NCBI GenBank assembly: GCA_036005125.1
Contig: DASYQV010000020.1
Span: 1 to 64,000 of the forward strand
Source: DASYQV01 sp036005125
GTDB lineage: Bacteria > Acidobacteriota > Vicinamibacteria > Vicinamibacterales > UBA2999
DNA: 64,000 nt
Direction: 5' to 3'
The position numbers and the translations under genes were made by a program. Shown here one piece after another: positions 43,301-52,510 of this stretch (the first letter of the stretch is position 1; each line of letters starts with the position of its first letter). The notes under the pieces are model-generated. The model was not told the origin of the DNA, searched no databases, and saw only the letters and a list, made by a program, of their open reading frames with translations.

Positions 43301-44122
43301 TGCCCGCTGGACGAGGTGCTGGCTGACGTCGCGCACATGGAGCAGTCCGGCGACTCCGTCCGGGAGGTCGAGGTGATCGCCGCCGAGGAGGCAGATCCGG
43401 AAGGATACGGCGAGCCCGCAGAGGCTTCCGGTGGTGCAGAGGCTGTGGCGGGCTCGCCGGCCGAAACGTCCTCGTCACCCACGACCCCTGAAGAGGCGAT
43501 TGCGCAACTCAAAGCGAAGATCGATCGCCTTGGCCCCGTCAACATGATGGCCATCGAGCAGTTCGACGAGCTCGAGACGCGCCACGCGTTTCTGACGACA
43601 CAGCGGAAGGACCTGGTCGACTCGATCGCGCACACCACCGAGGTGATCACGCGGATCGACGAAACGACCAGGGCGCGCTTCCGTGAGGCGTTCACGGCCA
43701 TTCAGTACAATTTCCAGAAGACGTTCACGACGCTGTTCGGCGGTGGACGTGCCGGGCTGACGCTGCTCGACGAGAACGATCCGCTCGAGAGCGGCATCGA
43801 CATCGTCGCCTCGCCGCCCGGGAAACGGCTGCAGAACGTGCAGCTGTTGTCGGGTGGCGAGAAGGCGTTAACGGCAATCGCGCTCATGTTCGCGATCTTC
43901 GAGTACAAGCCGAGCCCCTTCTGTGTGCTCGACGAAATCGACGCGCCGCTCGATGACGCCAACGTCGGCCGGTTCGTGGAGATGCTGCGCGGCATGCTCG
44001 GCCGGACGCAGTTCATCCTGATTACGCACAATCGCCGAACGATGGAGATTGCGAACCGGCTCTACGGGGTCACGATGGAAGAGCCGGGTGTCTCCAAACT
44101 CATTTCGGTGCGGCTGAACTAA
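40313..44122 (+). CDS. smc: Chromosome segregation protein SMC
   Basis: ATPase that condenses and aligns sister chromosomes with ScpA/ScpB. I start at ATG 40313 (MRLERLEISGFKSFSD) with GAGG about 7 nt upstream. The 1269-residue protein has Walker A GPNGCGKSN at 31-39, QSAKSLRGDRMEDVIFNGS, and the Q-loop region near GKIGMILSS. Long coiled coils flank the hinge (about residues 540-700, around GAVADYLEVESRYERAAEACLGD). The C-terminal head has the signature LSGGEKALTAIAL (about 1179) and Walker B FCVLDEIDAPLDD (about 1204). A Gly/Asn/His-rich insert (DGNGNGHHPDADPHGNGNGH) interrupts the N-terminal head near residue 115, and an acidic linker lies before the C-head. Confidence 0.96.
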   Translation: MRLERLEISGFKSFSDRAELAFDQGVTAIVGPNGCGKSNLADAITWVLGEQSAKSLRGDRMEDVIFNGSDGRRAGATAEVRLRLSGLAAPSKAASEALGASDARSLVPFAPADGNGNGHHPDADPHGNGNGHRDGRLSEVIEALTRDVEVTRRLYRSGESEYLIDGEVCRLRDVHELLMDTGLGAKAYAIIEQGKIGMILSSRPADRRQLVEEAAGITKYRSRRRAAELKLEAAQQNLVRIDDIVFEVEKQRGALKRQAAKARRYKRLHDEWRRWEKVLFARRYRELAASIEAARARLAEARQREAAAAAGLAAAEAALARLRIEQAEADNRAAAEREDAHGRELDINRRQQQLEFNRQHAETLAARAENIEAELRDLGARRAPARLLIESRQRAAAEAERARDQAAALLAEANEAYSAAQRQIEGLDADVEAARSEVFAVINTATALRHAMDHAAAQKERVGETLSKLDVELADVRVETERVEGERVAAAGALSCAQRALEAVQVDRAARESELVRARAEHEARVRGVRSREQELAGLGARLASLEELEASRAGFGDAARMVLMGANGQVGQRGAVADYLEVESRYERAAEACLGDLLEHVIVDDHGHAAAGLALVREHDAGRCGFVVIEGLSDDGNHPPNVIRMPGVVPLYDVVRLSGPYASTLQKVLPEAYIVDNFERAVGVARETSAFVATLEGDVFRGPHQLAGGAKAEARGILQTKREIKELRERAARGRETLARLIDETSALELRIAQSIEAIATLTSEQHRQEKAMVGHEAQLARSAEDAVRLGRKTGIIALERRRAEEERTALEARCAEVEVSIEQLAEAQRLADMQLTGAQRRLYQARETVDGLGQRAAEARATYAGLVERAAALAAEVARLEEGSRELEERVAAKASELGQIRDRRAGLLDAVVEAGRMLDQDVLALEGLRENLRAADAHAATMRERVDAQDALIRDARRRLEDVRAQAADLEVARATEESDLSHLAQRCVDAVQCPLDEVLADVAHMEQSGDSVREVEVIAAEEADPEGYGEPAEASGGAEAVAGSPAETSSSPTTPEEAIAQLKAKIDRLGPVNMMAIEQFDELETRHAFLTTQRKDLVDSIAHTTEVITRIDETTRARFREAFTAIQYNFQKTFTTLFGGGRAGLTLLDENDPLESGIDIVASPPGKRLQNVQLLSGGEKALTAIALMFAIFEYKPSPFCVLDEIDAPLDDANVGRFVEMLRGMLGRTQFILITHNRRTMEIANRLYGVTMEEPGVSKLISVRLN

Positions 44123-44248
44123 GGCTAGGGCTCGGGACTTGGGGCTCGGGGCTCGAGTCGTGAGTCTCAAGTCTGCTCGCGAAGCCGCTCGATCGAATGC
44201 ATGAGAATCGGGACCCGAGCCTCGAGCCCCGAGTTCCGGGCCTGAGAC
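44120..44248. repeat. Heptamer inverted-repeat spacer, GGGCTCG family
   Basis: Units GGCTAGG, GCTCGGG, ACTTGGG, GCTCGGG and GCTCGAG (7-bp period) begin right after the smc stop. The complementary set (ACCCGAG, CCTCGAG, CCCCGAG) lies at 44212-44240. Arms 44145-44157 and 44221-44233 pair perfectly. It likely works as the smc terminator. Confidence 0.85.
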
Positions 44249-44301
44249 CACTGAACTTTCTCTTCTTCCGTCCGTAAAATCACCTGTTGGAGGATTCTCC
44301 G

Positions 44302-45123
44302 ATGAGCCACCCGCAGGTCCGCCGGGTATCGCACGCCGCCGTGTGTGCGTTGTTCCTTGGAGTCATCGCCGCAGGATGTGACATCTCCGTCGGTGACGGC
44401 GGGTTCTCGCTCGGGCTGGCCACCGGCAAGGCGACCGACGAGTGGACGCGCACTTATACAATTGCCCCCGGCGGGAGCTTCCAGATCGAGAACGACAATG
44501 GCGTCGTCGAGGCGTCACCTGCCGATGGAACCAATGTCGAAGTCAGGGCCGAGCGGATCGTGAAGGCCTCGAGCGACGAGGCTGCGCAGGAGCTCCTCAA
44601 GAGCCTGGAGCTGCGCGAAGAGATCTCGCCGACGCGGGTGCGGATCGTCACCACACGGCCGGGCCGTCGGTCCAGCCACGAAGTGCGATATCACGTAAAG
44701 GTGCCGAAAGGGATCGCCGTCCAGTTCGAAACCGTCAATGGTGGCGTGAGGCTTCACGACCTCGCGGGTCAAGTGACGGCATCCACGACCAACGGCGGCG
44801 TCGTGGGCCGTGGTCTCTCCGGCCCGGTCAAGGCGAGGACGACCAACGGCGGGCTGCGGATCGAGATGGCGTCGTTGAGCGGCGAGGTCGAGCTGGAGAC
44901 GGTCAACGGCGGCATCCGGTTGCAACTTCCCGCTGACGCCAGGGCAAATCTCGAGGCGAGCGTCACGAATGGAGGTATCGCCATGACCGACCTTCCATTC
45001 CAGGGCGAGCAATCCCGGCGCCGGGTGTCAGGCACGGTCAACGGCGGCGGCACGCGGGTGGTTGCGGGGACCGTCAACGGCGGCATCAAGATTTCGGCCG
45101 GATCGCGCGCCGAATCACATTGA
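44302..45123 (+). CDS. DUF4097-type lipoprotein (adhesin-like beta-helix repeats)
   Basis: From ATG 44302, with GGAGG 8 nt upstream, the 273-residue protein has a short leader ending GVIAAGC, a likely lipobox with lipidated Cys26. The body is DUF4097-like: NDNGVVEASPADGTNVEVRAERI, then repeated turns of the form T-x-N-G-G (TVNGGVRL, TTNGGVVG, TTNGGLRI, TVNGGIRL, TNGGIAMT, TVNGGI). Repeats of about 18 residues suggest a right-handed beta-solenoid. Such proteins are secreted and sometimes act as anti-sigma partners or adhesins, but no function is proven. The gene stands alone between smc and the M48 gene, with repeats on both sides. Confidence 0.82.
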   Translation: MSHPQVRRVSHAAVCALFLGVIAAGCDISVGDGGFSLGLATGKATDEWTRTYTIAPGGSFQIENDNGVVEASPADGTNVEVRAERIVKASSDEAAQELLKSLELREEISPTRVRIVTTRPGRRSSHEVRYHVKVPKGIAVQFETVNGGVRLHDLAGQVTASTTNGGVVGRGLSGPVKARTTNGGLRIEMASLSGEVELETVNGGIRLQLPADARANLEASVTNGGIAMTDLPFQGEQSRRRVSGTVNGGGTRVVAGTVNGGIKISAGSRAESH

Positions 45124-45190
45124 ACGAGCGCGCGTCGCGCGGACTCGCGAACCGACCCGCCGTATGGCTTGTGCGGCCCAGGCGACATTC

Positions 45191-45255
45191 GCCGGGTCTG
45201 AAGACCCGGCTACGTACGTCCGTTTTGGTACGTAGGCCGCATCTTCAGATGCGGC
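45191..45255. repeat. CGTAGGCC-type palindromic repeat (copy 4, arms inverted)
   Basis: GCCGGGTCTGAAGACCCGGC at 45191-45210 is followed by TACGTACGTCCGTTTTGGTA and then CGTAGGCCGCATCTTCAGAT...GC up to 45255. Here the two palindromes point in the opposite order to the copy at 14316. Confidence 0.8.
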
Positions 45256-45282
45256 GCGGTGTCATCAACCGACCTCCGGAGT

Positions 45283-45288
45283 TAGACT
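45283..45288 (+). promoter_or_regulatory. Leaderless-type -10 element of the M48 protease gene
   Basis: TAGACT ends 6 nt before the GTG start at 45295. There is no ribosome site, which is consistent with a leaderless message. Confidence 0.4.
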
Positions 45289-45294
45289 CTCGGT

Positions 45295-46413
45295 GTGGCC
45301 AACGAGGACAAGGCCAGCCGTTATCATCGTCTCCGGCGCGGCGCGGGGCTCGCGGGCACGGCCCTGAGCGGCCTCTTGCTGGTAGTCCTGCTTGTGAGTG
45401 GCGGCTCAGCCGCGCTGCGCGACACCGCCAGCTCCCTCTCTCGCGGCTCCTTCACGCTCACGGTTGTTTTGTACGTTGTGTTCGTCGGTCTGCTGAGCGA
45501 GGCGGTGGGGCTGCCATTGTCGTTCTACACTGGCGTGACGCTCGAGCGCCGGTACGATCTTTCCACTCAAACGGCTCGCGCCTGGTGGTTCGATCATCTC
45601 AAGGCGGGTCTCATTGCGTTGATGTTCGGAGCGGCGGCCGCCGTCTTCGTCTGGCATCTCTTACGGTGGCGGCCGGACGACTGGTGGCTCATCGCAGCCG
45701 TTGCATTTTCGGCGGTCACAATCGTCCTCGCGCAGCTCGCGCCGGTCGTGCTGCTGCCGATTTTCTATGAGTTCAAGCCGCTGGACCGACCGGGGCTGCG
45801 CGACCGTCTCGTAGCGCTCGCGGAGCGAGCCGGAGCGCGGGTGCTGGGCGTCTTCGAGTGGCGGCTGAGCGACCGCACGCGCAAGTCGAACGCGGCGCTC
45901 ACGGGCCTCGGGCGGACGCGTCGCATCCTGCTGTCCGACACGCTGCTGGCCGATCACTCCGACGACGAGATCGAGGTCATCCTCGCGCACGAGCTCGCGC
46001 ATCACGTGTATCGCGACATGTGGACCGGGATTGCGGTTGAAACGGCGCTCATGATGCTCGGCTTCTTTCTTGCCGATCGCGTACTGTCCGCGGGCGTCGG
46101 CCATTTCGGCATAACGGGCAAGGCGGATGTCGCTGCGATGCCCCTCCTCGTGCTCGCGGGCAGCGCGGCGTCAATTGCGTCGAGCCCGCTCGCCAACGCG
46201 CTGTCACGGGCACACGAGCGGCGCGCGGATCGCTACGCGCTCGAGATGACGCGCAACGTGGCGGCCTTCGTCACCGCCATGAAGCGGCTCGGCGCGCGCA
46301 ACCTGGCCGAGGAACATCCATCGAGGTTCGTCGAGCTCCTGTTCTACACGCATCCGCCTCTTGCCGCCCGAATCGAAGCGGCACAACGATGGGCACAGGC
46401 ACATACGCCCTGA
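45295..46413 (+). CDS. M48 family metalloprotease (Ste24/CAAX protease 1-like)
   Basis: An integral membrane zinc protease of 372 residues. It has an N-terminal helix, then helices around LTVVLYVVFVGLLSEAVGLPLSF, VAFSAVTIVLAQLAPVVLLPIFY and others. A cytoplasmic or periplasmic catalytic domain has H232ExxH236 in AHELAHHVYRD, the third ligand E308 in AHERRADRYAL, and an extended region SDRTRKSNAALTGLGRTRRILLSDTLL typical of the CAAX protease 1 (Ste24) branch. In bacteria these degrade misfolded membrane proteins, but a specific role is unknown. GTG start at 45295; the GDPD gene overlaps its end. Confidence 0.9.
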   Translation: MANEDKASRYHRLRRGAGLAGTALSGLLLVVLLVSGGSAALRDTASSLSRGSFTLTVVLYVVFVGLLSEAVGLPLSFYTGVTLERRYDLSTQTARAWWFDHLKAGLIALMFGAAAAVFVWHLLRWRPDDWWLIAAVAFSAVTIVLAQLAPVVLLPIFYEFKPLDRPGLRDRLVALAERAGARVLGVFEWRLSDRTRKSNAALTGLGRTRRILLSDTLLADHSDDEIEVILAHELAHHVYRDMWTGIAVETALMMLGFFLADRVLSAGVGHFGITGKADVAAMPLLVLAGSAASIASSPLANALSRAHERRADRYALEMTRNVAAFVTAMKRLGARNLAEEHPSRFVELLFYTHPPLAARIEAAQRWAQAHTP

Positions 46414-47282
46414 TGATGGCCGCGGTACTCGTGGCCCTCCTGTCCGGTCAAGGAGCGAACATGCGAAAGACGGTGGTCGCTCACCGCGGCGCCTCTGCGT
46501 ACGCGCCCGAGCATACGCTGGCGAGCTACCGCCTCGCGCTGGCGCAAGGCGCCGATTATGTGGAGCAGGACCTGGCAATCACCAGGGACGGCGTGCTGAT
46601 CTGTCTGCACGATGAGACACTCGAACGGACGACCGACGTCGAGCGCGTCTTTCCGGACCGCCGGCCGTGGCTGGCGAACGATTTCACGCTGGCCGAGATC
46701 AAACGGCTCGACGCTGGCTCGTGGTTCGACCCGAAGTTCTCGAGCGAACGGATTCCGACCTTTCAGGAGGCGATCGACCTGGTCAAAGGGAAAGCGGGCA
46801 TCTATCCCGAGCTGAAGGCGCCCGAGCTGTACGCCGGCCGGCACATCGACTTCGAAAACATGGTCGCCGAGATCCTCACGAGGAACGGACTCGTGGGCGT
46901 CAACGCGGAGCCGAACACGCCGGTCATCCTCCAGACATTCAGCGAGTCGAGCCTGAAGAAGCTCGCGACGCTCAAGCTCGGACTGCCTGTGGTGCTGCTG
47001 CTCGAGGCGCGCGACGCGGACGAGTGGGGGAATCGTGAGCGGGTTGTTGCCGCCAAAACGGCCGGCGCGACTGGCCTCGGGCCTGCCAAGGCAATCATCG
47101 AGCGGCACCCGGAGCTGGTGATCTGGGCGCATGAGCTGGGTCTGACCGTCACGCCCTACACGTTCCGATCGAGCAACACCGGACGTTTCCCCTCCGTCCG
47201 CGACGAGATGGCATACTTTCTCTACGAACGGGACGTGGATGCGCTGTTCACCGACAACCCGGATCAGTTCCCTCGACGGTGA
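46389..47282 (+). CDS. Glycerophosphodiester phosphodiesterase family protein
   Basis: Hydrolyses glycerophosphodiesters to glycerol-3-phosphate and an alcohol. The 297-residue protein has a weak signal segment (MGTGTYALMMAAVLVALLSGQG) and then the TIM-barrel motif AHRGASAYAPEHTLASY, followed by ADYVEQDLAITRDGVLICLHDETLERTTD. These contain the catalytic His/Glu/Asp residues. Later parts include PTFQEAIDLVKGKAGIYPELK. It overlaps the M48 gene; ATG 46413, forming TGATG with that stop, is an alternative coupled start. The leader suggests a periplasmic enzyme. Substrate range cannot be inferred. Confidence 0.92.
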   Translation: MGTGTYALMMAAVLVALLSGQGANMRKTVVAHRGASAYAPEHTLASYRLALAQGADYVEQDLAITRDGVLICLHDETLERTTDVERVFPDRRPWLANDFTLAEIKRLDAGSWFDPKFSSERIPTFQEAIDLVKGKAGIYPELKAPELYAGRHIDFENMVAEILTRNGLVGVNAEPNTPVILQTFSESSLKKLATLKLGLPVVLLLEARDADEWGNRERVVAAKTAGATGLGPAKAIIERHPELVIWAHELGLTVTPYTFRSSNTGRFPSVRDEMAYFLYERDVDALFTDNPDQFPRR

Positions 47283-47395
47283 TGGGGTCAGACCGAGGTC
47301 AGAACGGGGTCAGAACGGGGTCAGAACGGGGTCTGACCCTGGTGATGAGTCGACTCAAGGCATTGAGTCGAGTCGACTGAGGGTTTGAGTCGATC
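47283..47395. repeat. 11-bp tandem array (GGGGTCAGAAC x 5) and GAGTCGA repeats
   Basis: Five head-to-tail 11-bp units occupy 47284-47338, ending in the inverted GGTCTGACC. Then ATGAGTCGACTCAAGG and TTGAGTCGAGTCGACTGAGG form a second, partly palindromic cluster at 47344-47386. Confidence 0.85.
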
Positions 47396-47416
47396 GCATC
47401 GGCCGATCCGTCTTAC

Positions 47417-48958
47417 ATGTCGATGTTCCGAAAAATCCTCAAGGTGGCGGCGTTCGGCATCGCCGCGCTGTTCATCGCGATAGCCGTTACAGGCGTGCTC
47501 TATCTGTTCTTCGGCCTCCGAGTCGAGCTCGATGGCGGCGGTAGGCCCCATCTCATGTTCGTCGAATCGGCAGCATCTCGCGCCGCGACCATCGCCCACC
47601 ATCGTGAGGCCCAGCGAGCACAGTTCAGCGCGGCCAGTTCGCCGCAGGCAGCGGAGCCCGAGCCGGTACCGCCTCCCGCCGACCAGGCGCCCCCACCGGA
47701 AAGCGACGAGCCTGCGCCCAAGCGGACCGTATCCGCCAGGCCAAGGCCGTACTGGACCGACTTCCGCGGCCCGAGCCGGGATGGCCACTACCGCGAACGT
47801 CCCGTGCGCACGGATTGGCCGGCGGGCGGGCTCACACCGCTCTGGAAGCAACCCATTGGAGCCGGCTACGCGTCGTTTGTCGTCGCGCGCGGGCGCGCGT
47901 TTACCATCGAGCAGCGCGGATCCGACGAGGTGGTCGCCGCCTACGACGTTCCAACGGGCCGCGAGCTCTGGACCAACTCGTGGCGCGCGACTTTCAGCGA
48001 AACGCTGGGCGGCGATGGCCCGCGCGCCACGCCCACCTGGGCCGACGGCCGTGTCTACGCGCTCGGCGGACAGGGCGAATTGCGCTGCCTCGACGAAGCC
48101 GACGGCCGCGTCGTGTGGCGCACCAACATCCTCGAGGAGAACGGCGCCACGAATCTGCAGTGGGGCATGGCAGCTTCGCCGCTCGTCGTCGACGACACGC
48201 TCATCCTCTTGCCGGGCGGACCCAACGGCCGCTCGGTGGTTGCCTACGACCGGCGCACCGGAAGCATCGCGTGGTCGGCGCTTGGCGATCAACAGGCCTA
48301 CTCCTCGCCGATGCTGGTCACGCTGGCGGGCGTACGCCAGCTGCTCGTCTTCAGCAGCTCGCGCCTGATGGGCCTCACGCCCGACCGCGGCGAGCTCCTC
48401 TGGGAATATTCATGGACGACCCAGTTCGGCGTCCATGCCGGCCAGCCGCTGGTCCTGGGAGACAACCGGGTGTTCCTGTCTTCCGGCTATGGGACCGGCG
48501 CAGCAGTCATCGAGCTCACACCGGAGGGGAATCGCTTCTCGGTGCGCGAGGTCTGGCGCAACAACCGGATGAAGAATCAGTTCACGAGCTCGGTGCTGCA
48601 CGAGGGCTTCATCTACGGGCTCGACGAGTCAATCCTGGCGTGTCTCGACGCGAACACGGGCGAGCTCAAATGGAAGGGAGGACGATACGGATACGGCCAG
48701 GCGCTGCTCGCGGACGGTCACCTGATCGTCCTCACCGAGGACGGCGACCTCGCCCTGGTCCGCGCGACGCCGGAGCGCCATCAGGAAATCACCCGCTTCA
48801 AGGTGTTGAGCGGGAAGACCTGGAACCACCCGGCCATGGCCGATGGCTATCTCTGGGTGCGAAACGGGTCCGAGATGGCGGCGTTCGATCTGCGGACGGC
48901 CGCCACGAAGGCCACGAGGGAATTAGCCACGAAGGATACGAAGACCACTAAAAATTAG
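47417..48958 (+). CDS. Membrane-anchored PQQ-type beta-propeller protein
   Basis: The 513-residue protein has one N-terminal helix (FGIAALFIAIAVTGVLYLFFGL, residues about 14-35), a Pro/Glu/Ala-rich linker, and a beta-propeller of the PQQ/BamB-like type. Its blades show repeats such as GRELWTNSWRATF, DGRVVWRTNI, TGSIAWSAL, RGELLWEY and TGELKWKGG, with GxxxWxx blade motifs. No PQQ-binding residue set or catalytic motif is clear, so it may be a scaffold in the envelope and not a dehydrogenase. The start is ATG 47417. The last 20 or so residues (from TKATRELATKDTK to the stop) come from a CCACGAAGG repeat array. Confidence 0.82.
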   Translation: MSMFRKILKVAAFGIAALFIAIAVTGVLYLFFGLRVELDGGGRPHLMFVESAASRAATIAHHREAQRAQFSAASSPQAAEPEPVPPPADQAPPPESDEPAPKRTVSARPRPYWTDFRGPSRDGHYRERPVRTDWPAGGLTPLWKQPIGAGYASFVVARGRAFTIEQRGSDEVVAAYDVPTGRELWTNSWRATFSETLGGDGPRATPTWADGRVYALGGQGELRCLDEADGRVVWRTNILEENGATNLQWGMAASPLVVDDTLILLPGGPNGRSVVAYDRRTGSIAWSALGDQQAYSSPMLVTLAGVRQLLVFSSSRLMGLTPDRGELLWEYSWTTQFGVHAGQPLVLGDNRVFLSSGYGTGAAVIELTPEGNRFSVREVWRNNRMKNQFTSSVLHEGFIYGLDESILACLDANTGELKWKGGRYGYGQALLADGHLIVLTEDGDLALVRATPERHQEITRFKVLSGKTWNHPAMADGYLWVRNGSEMAAFDLRTAATKATRELATKDTKTTKN

Positions 48959-49051
48959 CCACGAAGGGACACGAAGGTCACGAAGGATTCTCTGGGTTTT
49001 CTTCGTGGCCTTCGTGAGCTTCGTGGCTTATTTCGTCGTGGCCTTCGTGGC
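48896..49051. repeat. 9-bp inverted-repeat array, CCACGAAGG family
   Basis: CCACGAAGG units with a 9-bp period start inside the 3' end of the propeller gene (CCACGAAGGCCACGAGGG, then ACACGAAGGTCACGAAGG). From 49000 the complement CTTCGTGGCCTTCGTGAG follows, up to the cupredoxin stop. Arms fold back on each other. Confidence 0.88.
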
Positions 49052-49053
49052 AG

Positions 49054-49494
49054 CTACCGGCGGGGCGCAACCACCAGCTCACCGCGCATGTGGCGGTGGC
49101 CTTCGGCGCTCGTCATCCCGCAATAGAACGGAAAGGTGCCGGTCCGATCGGCGCGGAACTCGAACGTGGTCGACGCTTTTGCAGGAACGCGCTTCAGAAT
49201 CCGGTATTCGTCGATTGTAAAACTATGCGGCTCGTCCTCGCTCCGCACGGTGATCTTCACGAGGTCATCCTGCATGACCTCGATACGGGTCGGGAAGAAT
49301 TGATAGTTGCGCGCCGTGATGGTGAATTCGCGTCGGTTTGGTGCCTGATCCTGCCCGATCGAAGCCCGGGGGGGCAGCCCCGGCTTTGGTGCGGGATGCG
49401 CGAACAGGCGAGCCACGGCGGGCCCGACGAGCACGCATGCACCCGCGCCCAACGCGAGCAAACCAACAGTTCGGCGGGTGGCTTTCATGTTCAT
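49054..49494 (-). CDS. Tat-exported cupredoxin-domain protein
   Basis: A type-1-copper-like protein of 146 residues. I start at ATG 49494 (MNMKATRRTVGLLALGAG); the in-frame extension upstream lacks family sequence. The twin-arginine ATRRTVGLLALGA leader suggests Tat export. The body has an Ig-like fold signature (EFTITARNYQFFPTRIEVMQDDLVKI) and probable copper ligands H90 (EDEPHSFTI), C125, H133 and M136 in FYCGMTSAEGHRHM. It resembles the cytochrome oxidase subunit II or nitrous oxide reductase cupredoxin branch, but lacks the two-Cys CuA pattern. Its electron partner is unknown. It follows a repeat and is not part of the pnp operon. Confidence 0.88.
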   Translation of the reverse strand: MNMKATRRTVGLLALGAGACVLVGPAVARLFAHPAPKPGLPPRASIGQDQAPNRREFTITARNYQFFPTRIEVMQDDLVKITVRSEDEPHSFTIDEYRILKRVPAKASTTFEFRADRTGTFPFYCGMTSAEGHRHMRGELVVAPRR

Positions 49495-49704
49495 GTTAGA
49501 CGAGTCCAGAGGCCGGAAGGGCCGTGACCTCTGAAAGCATAAGCAATACCGGTGCCCAACGAATCCGGACGGTCGGCGTAGCCCCCGCTCGAAAGGAGCC
49601 CAAAGCGCAAGCGCCGGTACGGAAACCTGAAGCGGGATCCAATCCGAAGGCCTACCGGCCTCGCCAATCCCGGTCACCGCGAACTGACGAACCGATGTTG
49701 ATGC

Positions 49705-49732
49705 GGCGGATCGCCCGTGCGGGCGGTCCGCC
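49705..49732 (-). terminator. Hairpin terminator after pnp
   Basis: On the minus strand GGCGGACCGCCCG and CGGGCGATCCGCC-like arms form a strong stem with a very short loop, about 40 nt after the pnp stop. There is no T-tract. Confidence 0.5.
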
Positions 49733-49774
49733 GAACCCTTCGTGGGGGGCCGAAACGTCTCGCAGGCCGGCCGG

Positions 49775-51919
<2,145 letters not shown>

Positions 51920-52085
51920 AGGACGTCGTTGAAAGTGTGGGAATGGAGAACGGGAACAGAGGACCGCGAAGGCCAGGGGACTCGCGCAATGTGGCGCGCG
52001 TGAGGGGCGGGATCGTCAAGGTCGATCGTCACTTCCCACCGCGCTTTCCATTGAGCGGTTCCACGTTTCGCTGTCCACGTGCGAC

Positions 52086-52355
52086 TTATTTGCGGATGCC
52101 GAGCCGCCGAATGAGCTCGGTGTAACGCTCCGAATCCTTGCTTTTGAGGTAGTCGAGCAGGCGCCTGCGCTGGCCCACGAGCTTCAGCAGGCCTCGTCTG
52201 GAATGATGATCCTTCGCGTGCACCTTGAAGTGCTCGGTCAGGTAATTGATCCGCTCGCTCAGGAGCGCCACCTGGACTTCGGGTGACCCGGTATCGGTGT
52301 CGTGGGTCCGGTAGTTTCCAATGATGCCAGTCTTGCGGTCCTTGCTCAACACCAC
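52086..52355 (-). CDS. rpsO: 30S ribosomal protein S15
   Basis: Binds 16S rRNA and nucleates the platform of the small subunit. I choose GTG 52355 as start because GGAGGG lies 7 nt upstream and it gives the standard 89-residue length, starting (V)VLSKDRKTGIIGNYRTHDTD. A longer ATG form (52385) would add ten residues absent from the family. The core GSPEVQVALLSERINYLTEHFKVHAKDHHSRRGLLKLVGQRRRLLDYL is intact. It is followed by pnp, and truB is upstream, the usual bacterial order. Confidence 0.97.
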   Translation of the reverse strand: MVLSKDRKTGIIGNYRTHDTDTGSPEVQVALLSERINYLTEHFKVHAKDHHSRRGLLKLVGQRRRLLDYLKSKDSERYTELIRRLGIRK

Positions 52356-52510
52356 GAGCGTTCCCTCCACGAGCGGCCCAGACACCCCGGGTCGGCACTC
52401 GGAGCCCGTAGAAGGTCGTACTCGACCCCTGAACGACCCTGTGGGGACCCCGCCCGGGCACCAAACCGTCGTACTGTTGCTAACTTCTCTTTACCAAAAG
52501 ACTTAGTATT

